Positions 1-10,589 of a stretch of 64,000 nt of DNA are shown piece after piece; positions within the stretch are counted from its first letter, which is position 1, and the number at the start of each line of letters is the position of its first letter. The position numbers and the translations under genes are program-made. The notes under the pieces were generated by a model that saw only the letters and a program-made list of their open reading frames with translations, was not told the DNA's origin and did not search any database. Source of the DNA: Lunularia cruciata (lineage: Eukaryota > Streptophyta > Marchantiopsida > Lunulariales > Lunulariaceae); contig OX419762.1 of the NCBI GenBank assembly GCA_948567375.1, positions 36,871,034 to 36,935,033 on the forward strand, in the 5' to 3' direction.

Positions 1-415
1 CTGCCAAAAATTTATCATTAAGTAGTTTATTTAGCTTTTGTAACTCTTGGGTGATCTGGCTATTTAAGCTAGGCACTAAAAATGTCATTCATTCAATAGG
101 ATCAAAAGGTGAAGAAAGAGAAAGAGAAAGAGCACCCACTCTCGATTGCTTTGCTTAATTCAGTTTGGAATAGTAGCTATTCTCTTTGTGTCTATTGAGA
201 AATCTTTGAGTTTGATCTTGGTATATGTGCCATGTGTGTTAATATCCTTGGTGAAATCCTTCTAAAATAATGCCTTGATGGGATTTTAGCTGACCAGTGT
301 TGTAATATACAACAGAAGTATAGAAATAAAACTGACTGTTGAGGCGAAGAACTCTTTGTAGGGATGCATGCATGTAGAAACGAGTAGAGTAGGATTCTTT
401 GCAATGAAGTAACTC

Positions 416-552
416 CTTTGCATCAGATTAGATCATCACTTCAAAGATTATTTGGATTTCTATCCTTGGTGATTATGAGTGAAGTACCTTCTTTGCATCA
501 GATTAGATCATCACTTCAAAGACTATTCGGATTTCTATCCTTGGTGATTATG
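416..552. repeat. 75-bp tandem duplication
   Basis: Two head-to-tail copies start at 416 and 491, with only a couple of substitutions between them. The period is a multiple of three, so an ORF on the plus strand (418-645) carries a 25-residue repeat containing LHQIRSSLQRLFGFLSLVIM twice. No other sign of coding was found, so this is annotated as a repeat only. A short GAAAGA-type microsatellite lies just upstream at about 111-133. Confidence 0.8.
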
Positions 553-654
553 CCTTTAGTTTATATTTTTCTGATATGTGTCTTACTTGTAAGATGTTCT
601 TCTTCTAGGAGTGGTTTCTACCAAAAACTAAAAAGCATGACATAACTTTTTTGC

Positions 655-1790
655 AAAAATTAGAGATTGGATGATATTTCTGGAACGCATATAACCGAAT
701 ACTATAAATATTTAAATTTTTTCATAAGTCTGCTTTATGATTATCTCGAAAAGAAGAAGAATAACTACAAATCACAGTGAGTACGTAATGTAGCAACTAA
801 ACTTCTTCACTTGAATCGAATAAGGGTTTGTTCCAATCTAGGTTAAAGTACATAGTCAACCACAACCTACATATAGTCTCACACCTATCTCAATAACCAT
901 TCTAGACATAATTCAGGTGCTGAATTACAACACTGCAACTTAGTTCCCAGTCATATCCTCTTATCAAATAACCAAAACGTAAGGACAATGGAAAAATACC
1001 TGGGTCGGTGCATGTACTGTATTCCTACCGAAGATCAAATTCTAGAAAGGCCACCGACATACTCCCCCAATATGAATGGTTTGCATATTTCGGTTTATAT
1101 CTGTTGAGACCAGATGTTTTGATCAGACATGTTCTGCATCTAACCGGACTCCATGTTCGTCTCCCATGAGAAACTTCACGTAACTACGGTGCTTCAGTGT
1201 TTCGTAATCGTCGTAGTAAAATTTCAACCGCTCATCCAAATCTGACAGCGCTGCGTCATAGTCACCCAAATTTTTCTCAAGATGGCCCCCTCTTGCCAAT
1301 GGTTCCCGTCCTCGCCGTCGATCTCAATGGAACGGTTCAGATCCTCCAAAGCTCCGACCGTGATTCGTAGTTGAGCTCTCGCCAAAGCTCTGTGCTTGCG
1401 AGCAAAATGAGAGACAACAAACATCGGAACTCAACCATGAACCCAAGTAAACGTGAGATCCCCGTATGACTCGAATAGATTGCTCTCACATAATCTGCAG
1501 ATAATGAACGAATTTTATTTTGGAGCTGAGAAAACGAATTTATGAGTTTATTCGTGTTGTTTATATCCGTGTTAATAAAAAATCAATGAGTTTCGAGTCT
1601 TTTAGCACATCAAAGACGGTAGCCGGCAAAGATTTGTCCAAAGTTAAATTATGAATAATTTCTGAAGTCAATACTAATTTTAGCATTTGAATATTTAACA
1701 GGTTTAACATATTTGTTTCTATATTTTCAAGTGCTCTCGGGTAATAAACTCCTATTCCCTCGATTTTTGCTTTTATTCATGTCTTTCTTC
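655..1790. repeat. Segmental duplication, copy 1 (TPR locus)
   Basis: This segment is alignable by eye, in the same orientation, to 13131-14305. Shared landmarks are the 'gagattgg...ttctggaa' start, the 'gatcaaattct' block near 1035 and 13520, the TPR exon, and the 'aatgaacgaattt' stretch beyond it. The two copies differ by many substitutions and small indels, so the duplication is old. It includes the TPR exon and several hundred bases on each side. Confidence 0.8.
1104..1440 (-). pseudogene. TPR-protein exon, frameshifted copy
   Basis: Reading the minus strand gives HFARKHRALARAQL followed by ALEDLNRSIEIDGEDGNHW, clear tetratricopeptide helices that match the open exon at 13590-13973. After the segment ending ILRK the frame is lost by a single-base indel near 1280. 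The continuation, with LKHRSYVKF-like and GDEHG-like segments, is found in another frame as far as about 1104. The shift disrupts the second TPR, so this copy is a pseudogene. TPR proteins are protein-interaction scaffolds; the specific partner cannot be told. Confidence 0.7.
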
Positions 1791-1911
1791 CCATTTTCCT
1801 CTTGTAAAGAAAAAGGCGACCATGTAGAGAATGAGACCGCATCAAGCCGGACAAGGGAGAGATGAAAAAGGTAAAATGGGGCTAGGCCCCAATAGAGTCT
1901 ATATGAGAAAT

Positions 1912-2772
1912 CTATTGTAATGCACCTAAGATATTTGAGCTATGCATGTCATATGGTCTCCAAATAACTGGAGCATGCGAAGAAGCATCACCTAGTGTGA
2001 TTGTTCTCCTATAGATTGCACCAGCCATTGCACTATGTAGAGCAATGGACACACGCTGCCTAAAATATACTACAAAGTATAAGAGTGAAAGTGGTACTCC
2101 TTGCTGCCTAACACGATGAACTCTTGTGCACTCCTTGACAAATGTGTCAAACGCCGTGTCCATTGCTCCATATAACTCCAAAGCTAGAGGGACAAAGAGG
2201 TGACCTCGTTGCATGCCCCTATACTTCGAGACCTTACGACCTGCTGTTGCACTTGCTGCCCATCCAGGGGAATGGGTAATCACTCCCTCCATAATTGTAT
2301 CCCACGTAGGGTCCATAACCACGACATCGGCTACTATCACTTGATCATCTCGGGCCAAGTATAAATTTTTCTTTACACATGTCATCTGCAAAGCATATGA
2401 ACACCCTCTCGAAGCCAAGTATCCACTCTCTCGTTCCATAGCAAACACTATGTCCCTAATAGCATCATGGGTAGCTATCCTCTGTCCTCCAAAAGGACAC
2501 CTCGTCATACAGACCGCGGCTGCATCTACTGTAGAACCACACTCACAAGTGAATAATGAAGATGTAGATGGGTGGACCAAACCTACACGAAACCTCATCG
2601 CTGTAGAGAAAGTAGTTGGTGCAAGTCGGAATGTCCTAATGCACAATCGAGCTAGGATCCAAGAGCCTGCACTCTTGCTGGAGCAAGAGTGAAGATGTGC
2701 TCTAGTAACTAGATGAATGGATGAGTCAACTAAGAGAGAATGTAACATATGCTCACACTTTTGGTCCACCAA
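1912..2772 (-). pseudogene. C-terminal fragment of RLE-type non-LTR retrotransposon (R2-like endonuclease)
   Basis: The 286-codon open frame on the minus strand has a Cys-rich knuckle at residues 76-92 (CECG, then C88 and C92; the third ligand position is Cys rather than the usual His). It is followed by a PD-(D/E)xK-like core: ADVVVMD at residues 148-154 supplies acidic residues and GRKVSKYRG at 178-186 supplies the K..KY motif. This order of knuckle then nuclease is that of the C-terminus of site-specific non-LTR elements of the R2/CRE/NeSL type, where the endonuclease nicks the target for reverse transcription. No RT domain is seen upstream (2773-3600), so the fragment is 5'-truncated. The family call rests on motif order only; homology was not searched. 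Confidence 0.55.
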
Positions 2773-3590
2773 GGAAGACTGTAAACCTCTAGTTCAATGT
2801 GACGACAATGAAGCAAAAGATGTAAAGTCCTCTCATGCCCGTGAGGAAAGATTATCTCTCTTCTGCTATAATAACATCTTTGTTACTGGAGAGAATAGGA
2901 TCTCCCTTCCAACTCTAGCACAAAAGTTTCCAAAACCGGCCTATCAACAACCACAAAACAAATGGAAAGTAAGGGTATCGAGAGAATTCAAATATTCAAT
3001 TTCCTCGTAGATAGCAAGCAAAGCACTACACACCGAGATCGGCTAAGCAGTCTATCTATATGCCAAATCCCGTGTTACACCCTCAAAAGTCCCTTGTACT
3101 CTTGTAAACAGGCACAATATAATGCACACTCAACTTCACTTACTTGAAACACCGGAAACCCTAGGAGGACAACGATTCCATTAGGACTTCTTGTTTTCTT
3201 CGCCGACAACTGCTAGAACGTACCGTATGGGATGGCAAAGATTCTCACCTTTGAAGGTTACCCAACTTGAAGGTGACACAATTGTACAGCTCTGTCAAAA
3301 TCCACAAATGGTTTTCCGTATAGTTCCATGTGCACTTTACTACTACCGCTTCCCCATATCGCGTCGTCAATAGATAGATCCATCTCTTCCGTTTTCTCTT
3401 GGTCCAGATGCATCTCTTCTTGTCCATCAGAGCTTTGGCATCCTTGTCTACCGGCATTTTCTTTTCGTACTTTGAGTATGATCTAAGTTCACGCAATCCA
3501 CACCTCCCCTGCACAGATTGAGGATCGAAGGTCGTCTTAGAAGATGCTGTGAGGGAGGAGCTAAAAGACCGGAAATCCTATTTCCGAACC
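2773..3590. other. No gene recognised
   Basis: Several short ORFs occur on both strands, but none has a recognisable motif or agrees with a neighbouring copy. No RT motifs that could belong to the adjacent endonuclease fragment were found. Confidence 0.5.
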
Positions 3591-4650
3591 CTAAAAGAGA
3601 AAGAAATGCATTGACCCAATTGTGTATGGGTCTATTTGATTTCCGGGACGATCGTCATCATGCACTGCGCACAATCGCATCATTCGTTGAACCGGAATAA
3701 CGCTGAATTCTACTTCCAGCCTACAGTAGCGGAACTTCCGAACTGAGAGCCTTGTAGTAGTTGGCCAGCAATTCAAAGTGAACTTCATGGTCAATGCGTC
3801 CAGAGGTTTGCGAAAGAGCTAAGCCAAGTCAATTGCTCGCTTCCTTGCCAGACGGAACCGCCTTATAAATAAACCAAGAATCAGATTTGCCAGGTCATAT
3901 CAATAAAGAGACCAAGTAGATGTCCGCTTGCTCAAAACGGAGGATGTGTGAGCAGGAAACGAAATTGATGGAGGCTTGAGAAAGCACCTTACACGGGAGC
4001 GGAAGTCGATCCTGTTTACGAACCATAAGCTTGATCCTATTTCCTGTCTCACACAGAACTCGACTTCATGAGCTATCTACGAGACGTTGGTCCGGTTTGA
4101 TTCTCCTAACGTCCAACCCATGATAAACGACGCACTGACCATAAGCGTGATCTTATTTCCTGTGACGCACAGAACTTGATCCCCTTCACGAACTATTTGC
4201 GAGATTTTGGCCCAGTTTGGTTATCCTAACTTCCACGTCCATGATAAACGACGCACTAATTCTGTTTGTACAAAATCCAAGTTGGAAAGATTTCTCAGAT
4301 TGTACGTGATGAACATCTCTGATTCATCGGGAAGTCCACATAGCGTTAGTACTTCGAGGAATTCATCTGCCAAGCTGAAAAGATTACTCAAGATTACATG
4401 ATGGACTTCTGTGATTCGAAGGGAAGTCCACATAGCGGTGAGTACCACGAGGAACTAATCTGCATTCATACCATATTAATGGACCCTGTGTATGTGTAGG
4501 CAGATGCTTATTGAATTTTTCTGGTGAGGCCCCGTGAAGGAGCTTTCCAAAAATTGCTTTAAACCGTTTGTATGTCTCGCGCACGGTATTCTTTAGTAAA
4601 AGGCGAAAGAATAGTTCGCTATGAGCTGGACACACGGTTGTTGCTGTCGT
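3590..4650. repeat. Degenerate repeat unit A
   Basis: This block shares a series of landmarks with 5440-6290, in the same order and orientation: 'tctacttccagcctacagtagcg' (split here only for reference), 'gagaccaagtagatgtc', 'gatcttatttcctgt', and 'aaaggcgaaagaatagttcg'. Unit A has an additional internal doubling of the 'cttgatcctatttcctgt' and 'gataaacgacgcactga' blocks near 4030-4260. The units flank the U2 gene and look like old tandem duplications of a genic segment. Confidence 0.6.
3591..3794 (-). pseudogene. Unidentified protein exon, copy A
   Basis: The minus strand reads FRYCRLEVEF, then MMRLCAVHDDD, then GNQIDPYT. A second copy upstream of the U2 gene (about 5440-5580, minus) preserves YCRLEVEF in one frame and KQIDPYTG in another. 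Agreement at protein level between diverged DNA copies suggests that an ancestral gene was translated here. No family is recognised. Stops and indels differ between copies, so both are probably relics. Confidence 0.4.
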
Positions 4651-5199
4651 GATCAAGTTCCGGAGTCTCTTACTTTCAAGCGGATTTACTGCAAGTACTT
4701 TATCTATGGGTCTAATGGCCAGAGCACCTTCAACAATGGACCGTGTTTAGTGCAGACTGTCCAAACTGAATCACTTCATTCGCTCTGGCCTTCGAGATAT
4801 ACAGTGCATGCTTTCAGTAGGACTACACGGCACGGTACTACCAAGGTCTTTATCAGCAAGATGTGTTACTCCAAGAGGTGGAGCTAGGATTATGCGTAGT
4901 GGGTGAGATCATTTGTTTTGGTGTAAAACTGGTTTATATGTAGCAACGTCACATGACATATGTAGTGAATACACTACTACGGTACCAAGAAATTCATCCA
5001 CCGTTCTACATTACTGGACGGAATTTGGAGGACTCGCTGTGGAGGACTCGCTGTTCCACTCCTATGAAGGCTGTGCTGTGCTGTGCTCTGAAAACACAGC
5101 GACAGAAATATGTGAAAGCCAAGCCATGGAGCTTTAATTCTGTAGAATTTCATTGCAATGCTGCTTTGCTTGTGTTGGGTCTCCCCTTGAAGGAGAGGA

Positions 5200-5396
5200 T
5201 GGGGTGCGCCTGCCCTGGAGGTAGTGCAAGACCAAGGCCACACTGGCGGACCCGAGACAGCAAGCTGCCCCCTTGGCCCCGCACCCGTGAAAGGAATTAG
5301 ATTAATATCGTGAGGGTCGATGACCCTCGTACAAGATATTAAATTGATAAGATCAGATACTACACTTGATCTTAGCCAGATGGCCAAGATACGTAT
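5200..5396 (-). ncRNA. U2: U2 small nuclear RNA gene (or recent pseudogene)
   Basis: Transcribed from the minus strand, the sequence begins ATACGTATCTTGGCC and contains the U2 signature GGCTAAGATCAAGTGTAGTA, including the intact branch-point-pairing GTAGTA at 5358-5363. It continues through 'tcttatcaatttaatatct', a stem-loop GAGGGTC-ATC-GACCCTC, 'cgatattaa', and a 3' region ending in 'ggcgcacccc' near 5200. The length of about 197 nt is right for plant U2, the snRNA that pairs with the intron branch point in the spliceosome. The stem-loop differs from the usual plant sequence at two pairs, each with the matching change on the other side. The Sm-site region (about 'aattccttt') is weak. Confidence 0.8.
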
Positions 5397-5406
5397 CCTT
5401 CGAGCG

Positions 5407-5417
5407 TGAAGTGGGAT
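5407..5417 (-). promoter_or_regulatory. USE-like snRNA promoter element, misplaced
   Basis: The minus strand reads ATCCCACTTCA, close to the plant snRNA upstream sequence element RTCCCACATCG. It lies only about 10 bp from the U2 5' end, whereas functional plant genes have it near -70 with a TATA box near -30. No TATA box fits between. Either the upstream region has suffered a deletion or the match is chance. Confidence 0.35.
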
Positions 5418-5439
5418 GACTATGAAACTTGAATTGAAT

Positions 5440-6290
5440 CCCGTTTCTTGTCCGGTGTATGGATCTATCTGCTTTCCCGATCCCTGTTCATCGTGCACAG
5501 CGCACAGTCACGTCATTTGTGATCGCAATTTCGTGGAACTCTACTTCCAGCCTACAGTAGCGACACTGTCGATCTGAACGCGTTCTAGTAGTTAGCAGAA
5601 TCGAGACGGAAGGACTGGCAGTGTTGCGAATGTGGTGATGTATCAACGGTTGTAAATAGGCCGCGGGTAAGACGAGTATAGTCGGGGTGTGACGATGAAG
5701 TTGAGTGGTTTAATGTATGGAGAGGAACTCAAAAAGAAACTTTGAGGATCGAATGTGTCAAATCTACTGAAAGGAAAAGACTTTTAAACGCGTTATGGAG
5801 TGGGATAGGCCAACATGCAATTCAAGGTCAATGCAACCAGAGTTTACAGAGCAGCTCAGCCCAACGTACCCAAAATCATACAGGCTAGGTCATATCAATA
5901 CAGAGACCAAGTAGATGTCTGCTGGCTCAAAATGAAGAATGTCTGAAAGAAACAAATAAACAAGGGAGGATGTGTGATCAGGAACGGAAATTGATGCAAG
6001 CTTTGAGAAATCACATTACACGAGAACGAAAGTCGATGTTGCTTCAGAAACATACGCTTGATCTTATTTCCTGTCACGCACACAACTTAATCCACTCCAT
6101 GAACTCAGTTCGATTATCAACACCTCCAGGTCATGACGCACTGATTCTATCTACACAATACAAGTTGAAGACATTACTAGGGGGGGACTCCAAAGATTGT
6201 GATAAACCGTTTGTGTGTCCTTCACACGATATTCTTTAGTAAAAGGCGAAAGAATAGTTCGCTGCGTGGTGAACACATGGTTGCTGCAAA
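5440..6290. repeat. Degenerate repeat unit B
   Basis: This is the second copy of the block at 3590-4650. It carries about 210 bp (roughly 5600-5815) with no counterpart in unit A. Its last part, from 6181, is at the same time the start of the direct repeat C/D described separately. Confidence 0.55.
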
Positions 6291-6857
6291 GACATCCACA
6301 AATCAAGATGGGGCATCCACTGTCCCTTTCAGCGGTTAGACAAACTCGATTTGGTTGATGTGCCACCTGCAACTCACAGTACCGATGGAGAAATTGGGAT
6401 GTCTAGCTTCTGAGGTGCTTTTCTCTCTAAGCCTTGAAACATAGTACCTACAGGCACATTCGAGGATTGCCTTACAGAAGTCGACCTAGGCATTGATTTT
6501 GGAGATCTGGATACTTGATTTCAGATGGGAACTCGAAACCCTTTGACTCTGATACCCCCATACGACTAGAGAGAATTGGTCACGCCGGTTCTTTGATTGG
6601 CTTTCCAACTGCTGTGCAATCCCCTTCGTCTCTCCACAGTGAAACGTCCTGGGTGGGACTAAATACCTCACTTCCGTGCTTGCAAGCACAGTTACAAGGC
6701 ATTTTATAATTACCCTAGGCCTTTCATTCTCTCTTTTATTGGATTAACTATAGTTGGATTTCAAACACATGGGCTCCATTTTTCAGTCTCTTATTACCGC
6801 AATGGGTATGAGCAGGTCCTGTATCACCGTTGTCTCGAGACACCATCCACAATCAAC
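6181..6857. repeat. Direct repeat C
   Basis: This repeat is near-identical in order to 7060-7612, with an offset of 874 bp around 'ccgtttgtgtgtccttcaca' (6207 and 7081). Copy C holds about 110 bp (6700-6810) that copy D lacks, after which both share 'gcaggtcctgtatcaccg' and 'tgtctcgagacaccat'. Confidence 0.8.
6486..6700 (-). pseudogene. Unidentified protein exon in repeat C
   Basis: The minus strand reads LASTEVRYLV, PRTFHCGET, QRDQFSL-like and VWGYQSQR, then ends soon after SIQISK. The homologous exon in repeat D stays open for longer. Most substitutions between the two copies keep the residue or are conservative, which argues that this was coding. The family is not recognised. Confidence 0.4.
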
Positions 6858-7059
6858 AATTTGATTTGGGTGATTTTTGGGGAAGTCAACATAGCTATGA
6901 GTACTATGAGAAACTGGCCTACATTCACACTATATGAACAGACTCTATCCAGGACGTGTGCATGTTGGGAAGTGTTATTATCTGTTAGATGTATAGTCGA
7001 CTCAATGTATTCAGTGGTCGGCAGATGCTTTTTTCACTCGTTGTTGATATTCCGGGAGG

Positions 7060-7612
7060 GGGCTCCAAAGATTGAATAAACCGTTTGTGTGTCCTTCACA
7101 CGATATTCTGTAGTAAAAGGCGAAAGAATAGTTCGTGGTGTGGTGAACACATCGTTCCTGCAAAGACATCCACGAATCAAGATGAGACATCCACTGTCCC
7201 CTTGAGCGGTTAGACAAATTCGATTTGGTTGACGTGTCACCTGCAACTCACAGTACCGATGGAGAGATTGGGATGTCTAGCGTCGGAGGTGCTTTCCTCT
7301 CTAAGCCTTGAAACATAGTACCTGCATCCCCGTTAGAGGATTGCCTTATAGAAGTCGACCTAGGCATTCGTTTGGAGACCTGGATACTTGATTTCAGACG
7401 GGAACTCGAAATCCTTTGACTCTGATATCCCCATACGCCTAGAGAGAACTGGTCACGCTGCTTCTTTGCTTGGCTTTCCAACCGCTGCGCAATCTCCTCC
7501 GTGTCTCCACAGTGAAACGTCCTGGGTGTGACTAAATACCTCACTTCCGTGCTTGCAAGCACTGGTTTGCGCAGGTCCTGTATCACCGATGTCTCGAGAC
7601 ACCATCAACAAA
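7060..7612. repeat. Direct repeat D
   Basis: This is the second copy of the 6181-6857 repeat, with about 110 bp missing near its right end. Together with units A and B it makes a cluster of related tandem blocks over 3.6-7.6 kb. Confidence 0.8.
7248..7586 (-). pseudogene. Unidentified protein exon in repeat D
   Basis: This is an open frame of 112 codons containing LASTEVRYLV, PRTFHCGDTEEIAQRLESQ, QRDQFSLGVWGYQSQR and SSSRLKSSIQVSK. It has no membrane segment or known motif. It matches the shorter exon in repeat C (6486-6700). Nearby minus-strand fragments at 7034-7246 and 6151-6372 also agree with each other, so a multi-exon gene on the minus strand was probably duplicated here. The product is unknown. 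Confidence 0.4.
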
Positions 7613-7752
7613 TTATCAGTACGCTGGTGAGTAGTTCAAATGTTTTCATGAGAATCTCCCACAAACTCTCCCCATCGACCCTTCTTTCTTGATTGAAACT
7701 AGTGGCTACTTCTTGATTCTTAAGATCGTTTGACCGTTCATACGCTCCCATT

Positions 7753-8300
7753 TCATTGCTCAACTTCTTCCCCAATGAAGTTCAATCTGCGTTTTCTCTC
7801 GCACCGGAGGAAAAAAATTCCATCATGAACTTTGTTGGATGATTCTTTATAATACATCAAAGTAATATATTTAGGTAAAGATAACTTCACTTCACCAGAT
7901 CCTCCATGTAGTGATAGAAGAATTGTCCTTCTAAAGACACGCTTTGATCTTTTGGGACAATATTCATGATCGCCAGGTAATTCTTTTTCGGGCTGAAAGT
8001 CGAATGGGTTTCTGATCTCATCGGTACCTTCCTCTGCAATTTTCTTCGCCTCGTGACTATCCTTCATGTCCTTGAGAATATTTGCAAATGCTTCATTTCC
8101 TCGTTCAGACTCGAGGCTATCCGCTCCGGAGATGCCCCTTTATACGACAACATTTGGCAACAGTTCTTCTGCTTCATCTTCTCAACTTCACTAACCAACT
8201 CGTGGAAAGGATCCACAGTTATCCTTAATCTATATTTCACTGGACTTTCACAGGAAGTGGATACTTCTACTCTACTTAACTTTTTCTGTTCACTTCAAAC
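7753..8300 (-). pseudogene. Unidentified protein, broken exon(s)
   Basis: The minus strand from about 8300 reads a plausible protein with YRLRITVDPFHELVSEVEKM in one frame. At about 8100 the better frame switches to one with EEGTDEIRNPFDFQPEKEL, CPKRSKRVFRR and LSLPKYITLMYYKESSNK down to 7753. The charged, helical composition looks like real coding sequence, but the two parts need a frameshift or an unrecognised intron to join. A further possible exon lies at 8385-8500 (minus), ending at a GTAAGT. No family is recognised. Confidence 0.35.
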
Positions 8301-8844
8301 TCCATCACGTTGAGAGGTAACTCTGTCAAGCCACTAGAAGACTGGTTGGAGTTATTTCGTATTTTCATCACTGCATTCCCGGCCCTCGACAAACTTACCA
8401 GCAGAGCGTCGACTTCCGGTATCGCCACGTATTTGCACCGGTTTCAACTTCGGAAGTTGAACGTACAACTTCACCAAGACACACCTCCCTGTAATATATA
8501 GAGTCTATATGTACTTACCCTTTGTAATCACACTTCATGCTACAGGTGAAGAAAAGATTTTTAGCCGCCGGGGTAATCTCGATTGTCGATCCTAGGATAC
8601 TTGATGACTACTCCCCGGAAGCTTACACAGTGATGACCGAGCTGGCTCTACGATGTGCCGATTTTGCAAAGAGTTGAAGGCCCTCAATGAAGGTACTGAC
8701 TCTAACACCAATTGCGTATATCAGTGGTATCGAATCAAAGGTCGTCTAAGTTCCGAGTAGAGCCACGAACTAACTCCAGTGAAGAAGCCTCCAGCCAGTT
8801 CAACACTCCATCTAATGAAAATTATACTCTTCTTACAAACATAA

Positions 8845-9120
8845 CTATTTGTATGTCTGACACAAATGCATGCTACTATTCAGAAAAGCGAGTGACTTGA
8901 ACAGGAAGTTGCAAATTGTACCTGCGTAAATCGGACCGTAATACGAGATGCACAGGTGGATAATCGCTGTAGCTTTGCTAGATTGATGGAAGCCATCTTG
9001 CCAAACCGAGCGAAATGATTGCCGGGAAAATAGCCGATCACCTGCAAAAATCTTCATCATTTGCATTGCACTAACGCCACCCCAAAGGATAGCCTTCGTC
9101 TTTCCTTCCACTAATTCAGG
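8845..9120 (-). pseudogene. Unidentified protein fragment
   Basis: The minus strand is open from upstream of the ATG at 9111 and reads VEGKTKAILWGGVSAMQMMK, then RSVWQDGFHQSSKATAIIHL, then YYGPIYAGTICNFL. It has protein-like composition but no motif I can name, and no partner copy in the window to test coding constraint. It may belong with the broken exons at 7.7-8.5 kb. Confidence 0.3.
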
Positions 9121-9187
9121 GTGCTAGCTCGAAATTGATCACGTACTGTGACTGCACATTACTTTGTGAGTAGAAAAGTAGGATAGC

Positions 9188-9502
9188 TTGCAATTCCCGC
9201 CGGAATCTGGAGCAAAACATTCAGGACAAACAAGTTCGGAAGTCAACAAAAATATGGAGCAGATTCCAGATCACCCACCGGAATGTTTTTCTTACGTTTT
9301 CGCCGGCGATTCGCTCTACTTTCTCCACATTCTCCCTGAAAAAAAATTACAGGAGAGGACAATGAGTCAAATGCTCTTGTTGCATCACACTAATTTGAGT
9401 AAAAGTCGCATTTACCATTTCCACATGAGATTGGTTCTCACTGGTGAGGGCAGTCAACTTGCTCAAAAACCATGTTCCTGTGAAGAAAGTGAGTCGGACT
9501 GA
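9188..9502 (+). CDS. Possible ORF, 104 codons, unidentified
   Basis: An isolated plus-strand frame with the segment ECFSYVFAGDSLYFLHILPE. It has no recognised domain and no second copy. It marks the right edge of the genic-looking part of region 1; beyond 9510 the sequence becomes AT-rich. It may be a chance ORF. Confidence 0.2.
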   Translation: MQFPPESGAKHSGQTSSEVNKNMEQIPDHPPECFSYVFAGDSLYFLHILPEKKLQERTMSQMLLLHHTNLSKSRIYHFHMRLVLTGEGSQLAQKPCSCEESESD

Positions 9503-10589
9503 CTGTCTGTCGTGATGTCTTGAAGCAAATCAACCACTTCCAAAATAGTGATAGAATCCTGATTTCCAAAATGGAAATCAGTATTATATTTCCTAGATAG
9601 TTATAGTATGAGTTTGTAGCACCTTTATATTCACATCAATTGTCTTTTTAGACTTGAATCAAGAGTATTGTTTGAAGTGGGAATTGATATTTCAAATAGA
9701 TTGTAGATCAAAATCTGTACTTTATCTTTTGTCTAAATCTATAATTTATGTAGTCATGTACTATTTCTTATTATTTTTAAATTTACGCTAAAATAAATAA
9801 ATTTTAAATAAATAAATTTTGGCATAATATTTGAGAAATTAATTTATTTTAATTGATAAGGTATTGCTTGTTTGAGATTAGATCATTTGTCTTTCAATGA
9901 ACTTAAATATTCAACTTTAATTCAACTAAATCCTTATAATCCATAGTTAGAAGGGAAAGAAATTTACAAGAAACAAAGTACAAAGACCTGCAAAGTTGTC
10001 ATGAGGACCAAGCAAGGAGTACACAGAACAACAAAGAGGTCATGAGGCTTAAGGGTGTCTCATGAACACTGTGAATATTTAGATTTATAGTTCACAGATT
10101 TTGAAGATGCTACTAATAACTAAGAAAGGATGGATCCAAGACTTTTAACAAAAGTATATCTAGGTTTCAAACCTAATTAAATCATCATGGACTGTTTAAA
10201 CAATTCCAGAATAAAAAAGAATCAATATGTAAAAGGAGAAATGATTAACAGAGGTAATAAGAAATACACGATGTTCATTTTGACAGCCTATTTGATCATG
10301 AAAAGCATAAATATACAGCCCATATTATAGCTTTACATGAAAAATAACAAAAAAACACTGACTAGTATCTAAACTTGTGATATATGCTAGCATTTACAAC
10401 ATAAGCCAGTGTTTGAAGTACAATACTAGTCCTAATACATTTATATTTACCCGACTTCTATAGTATGTATAAATATTTTGGTATTAGATTCCACGTCTGA
10501 TATGAATCTAAGATCTCTCCAAATAGTACGGGTTCTAAACTATAATTTTAATATGGTTTTGTGTATTTTCAAATGAAATTTTTTGTAGA

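Noticed and set aside
4977..5498. 173-codon minus-strand ORF covering the U2 gene
   Set aside because: Most of it is the U2 RNA sequence itself and its flank read as protein. The RNA gene explains the conservation.
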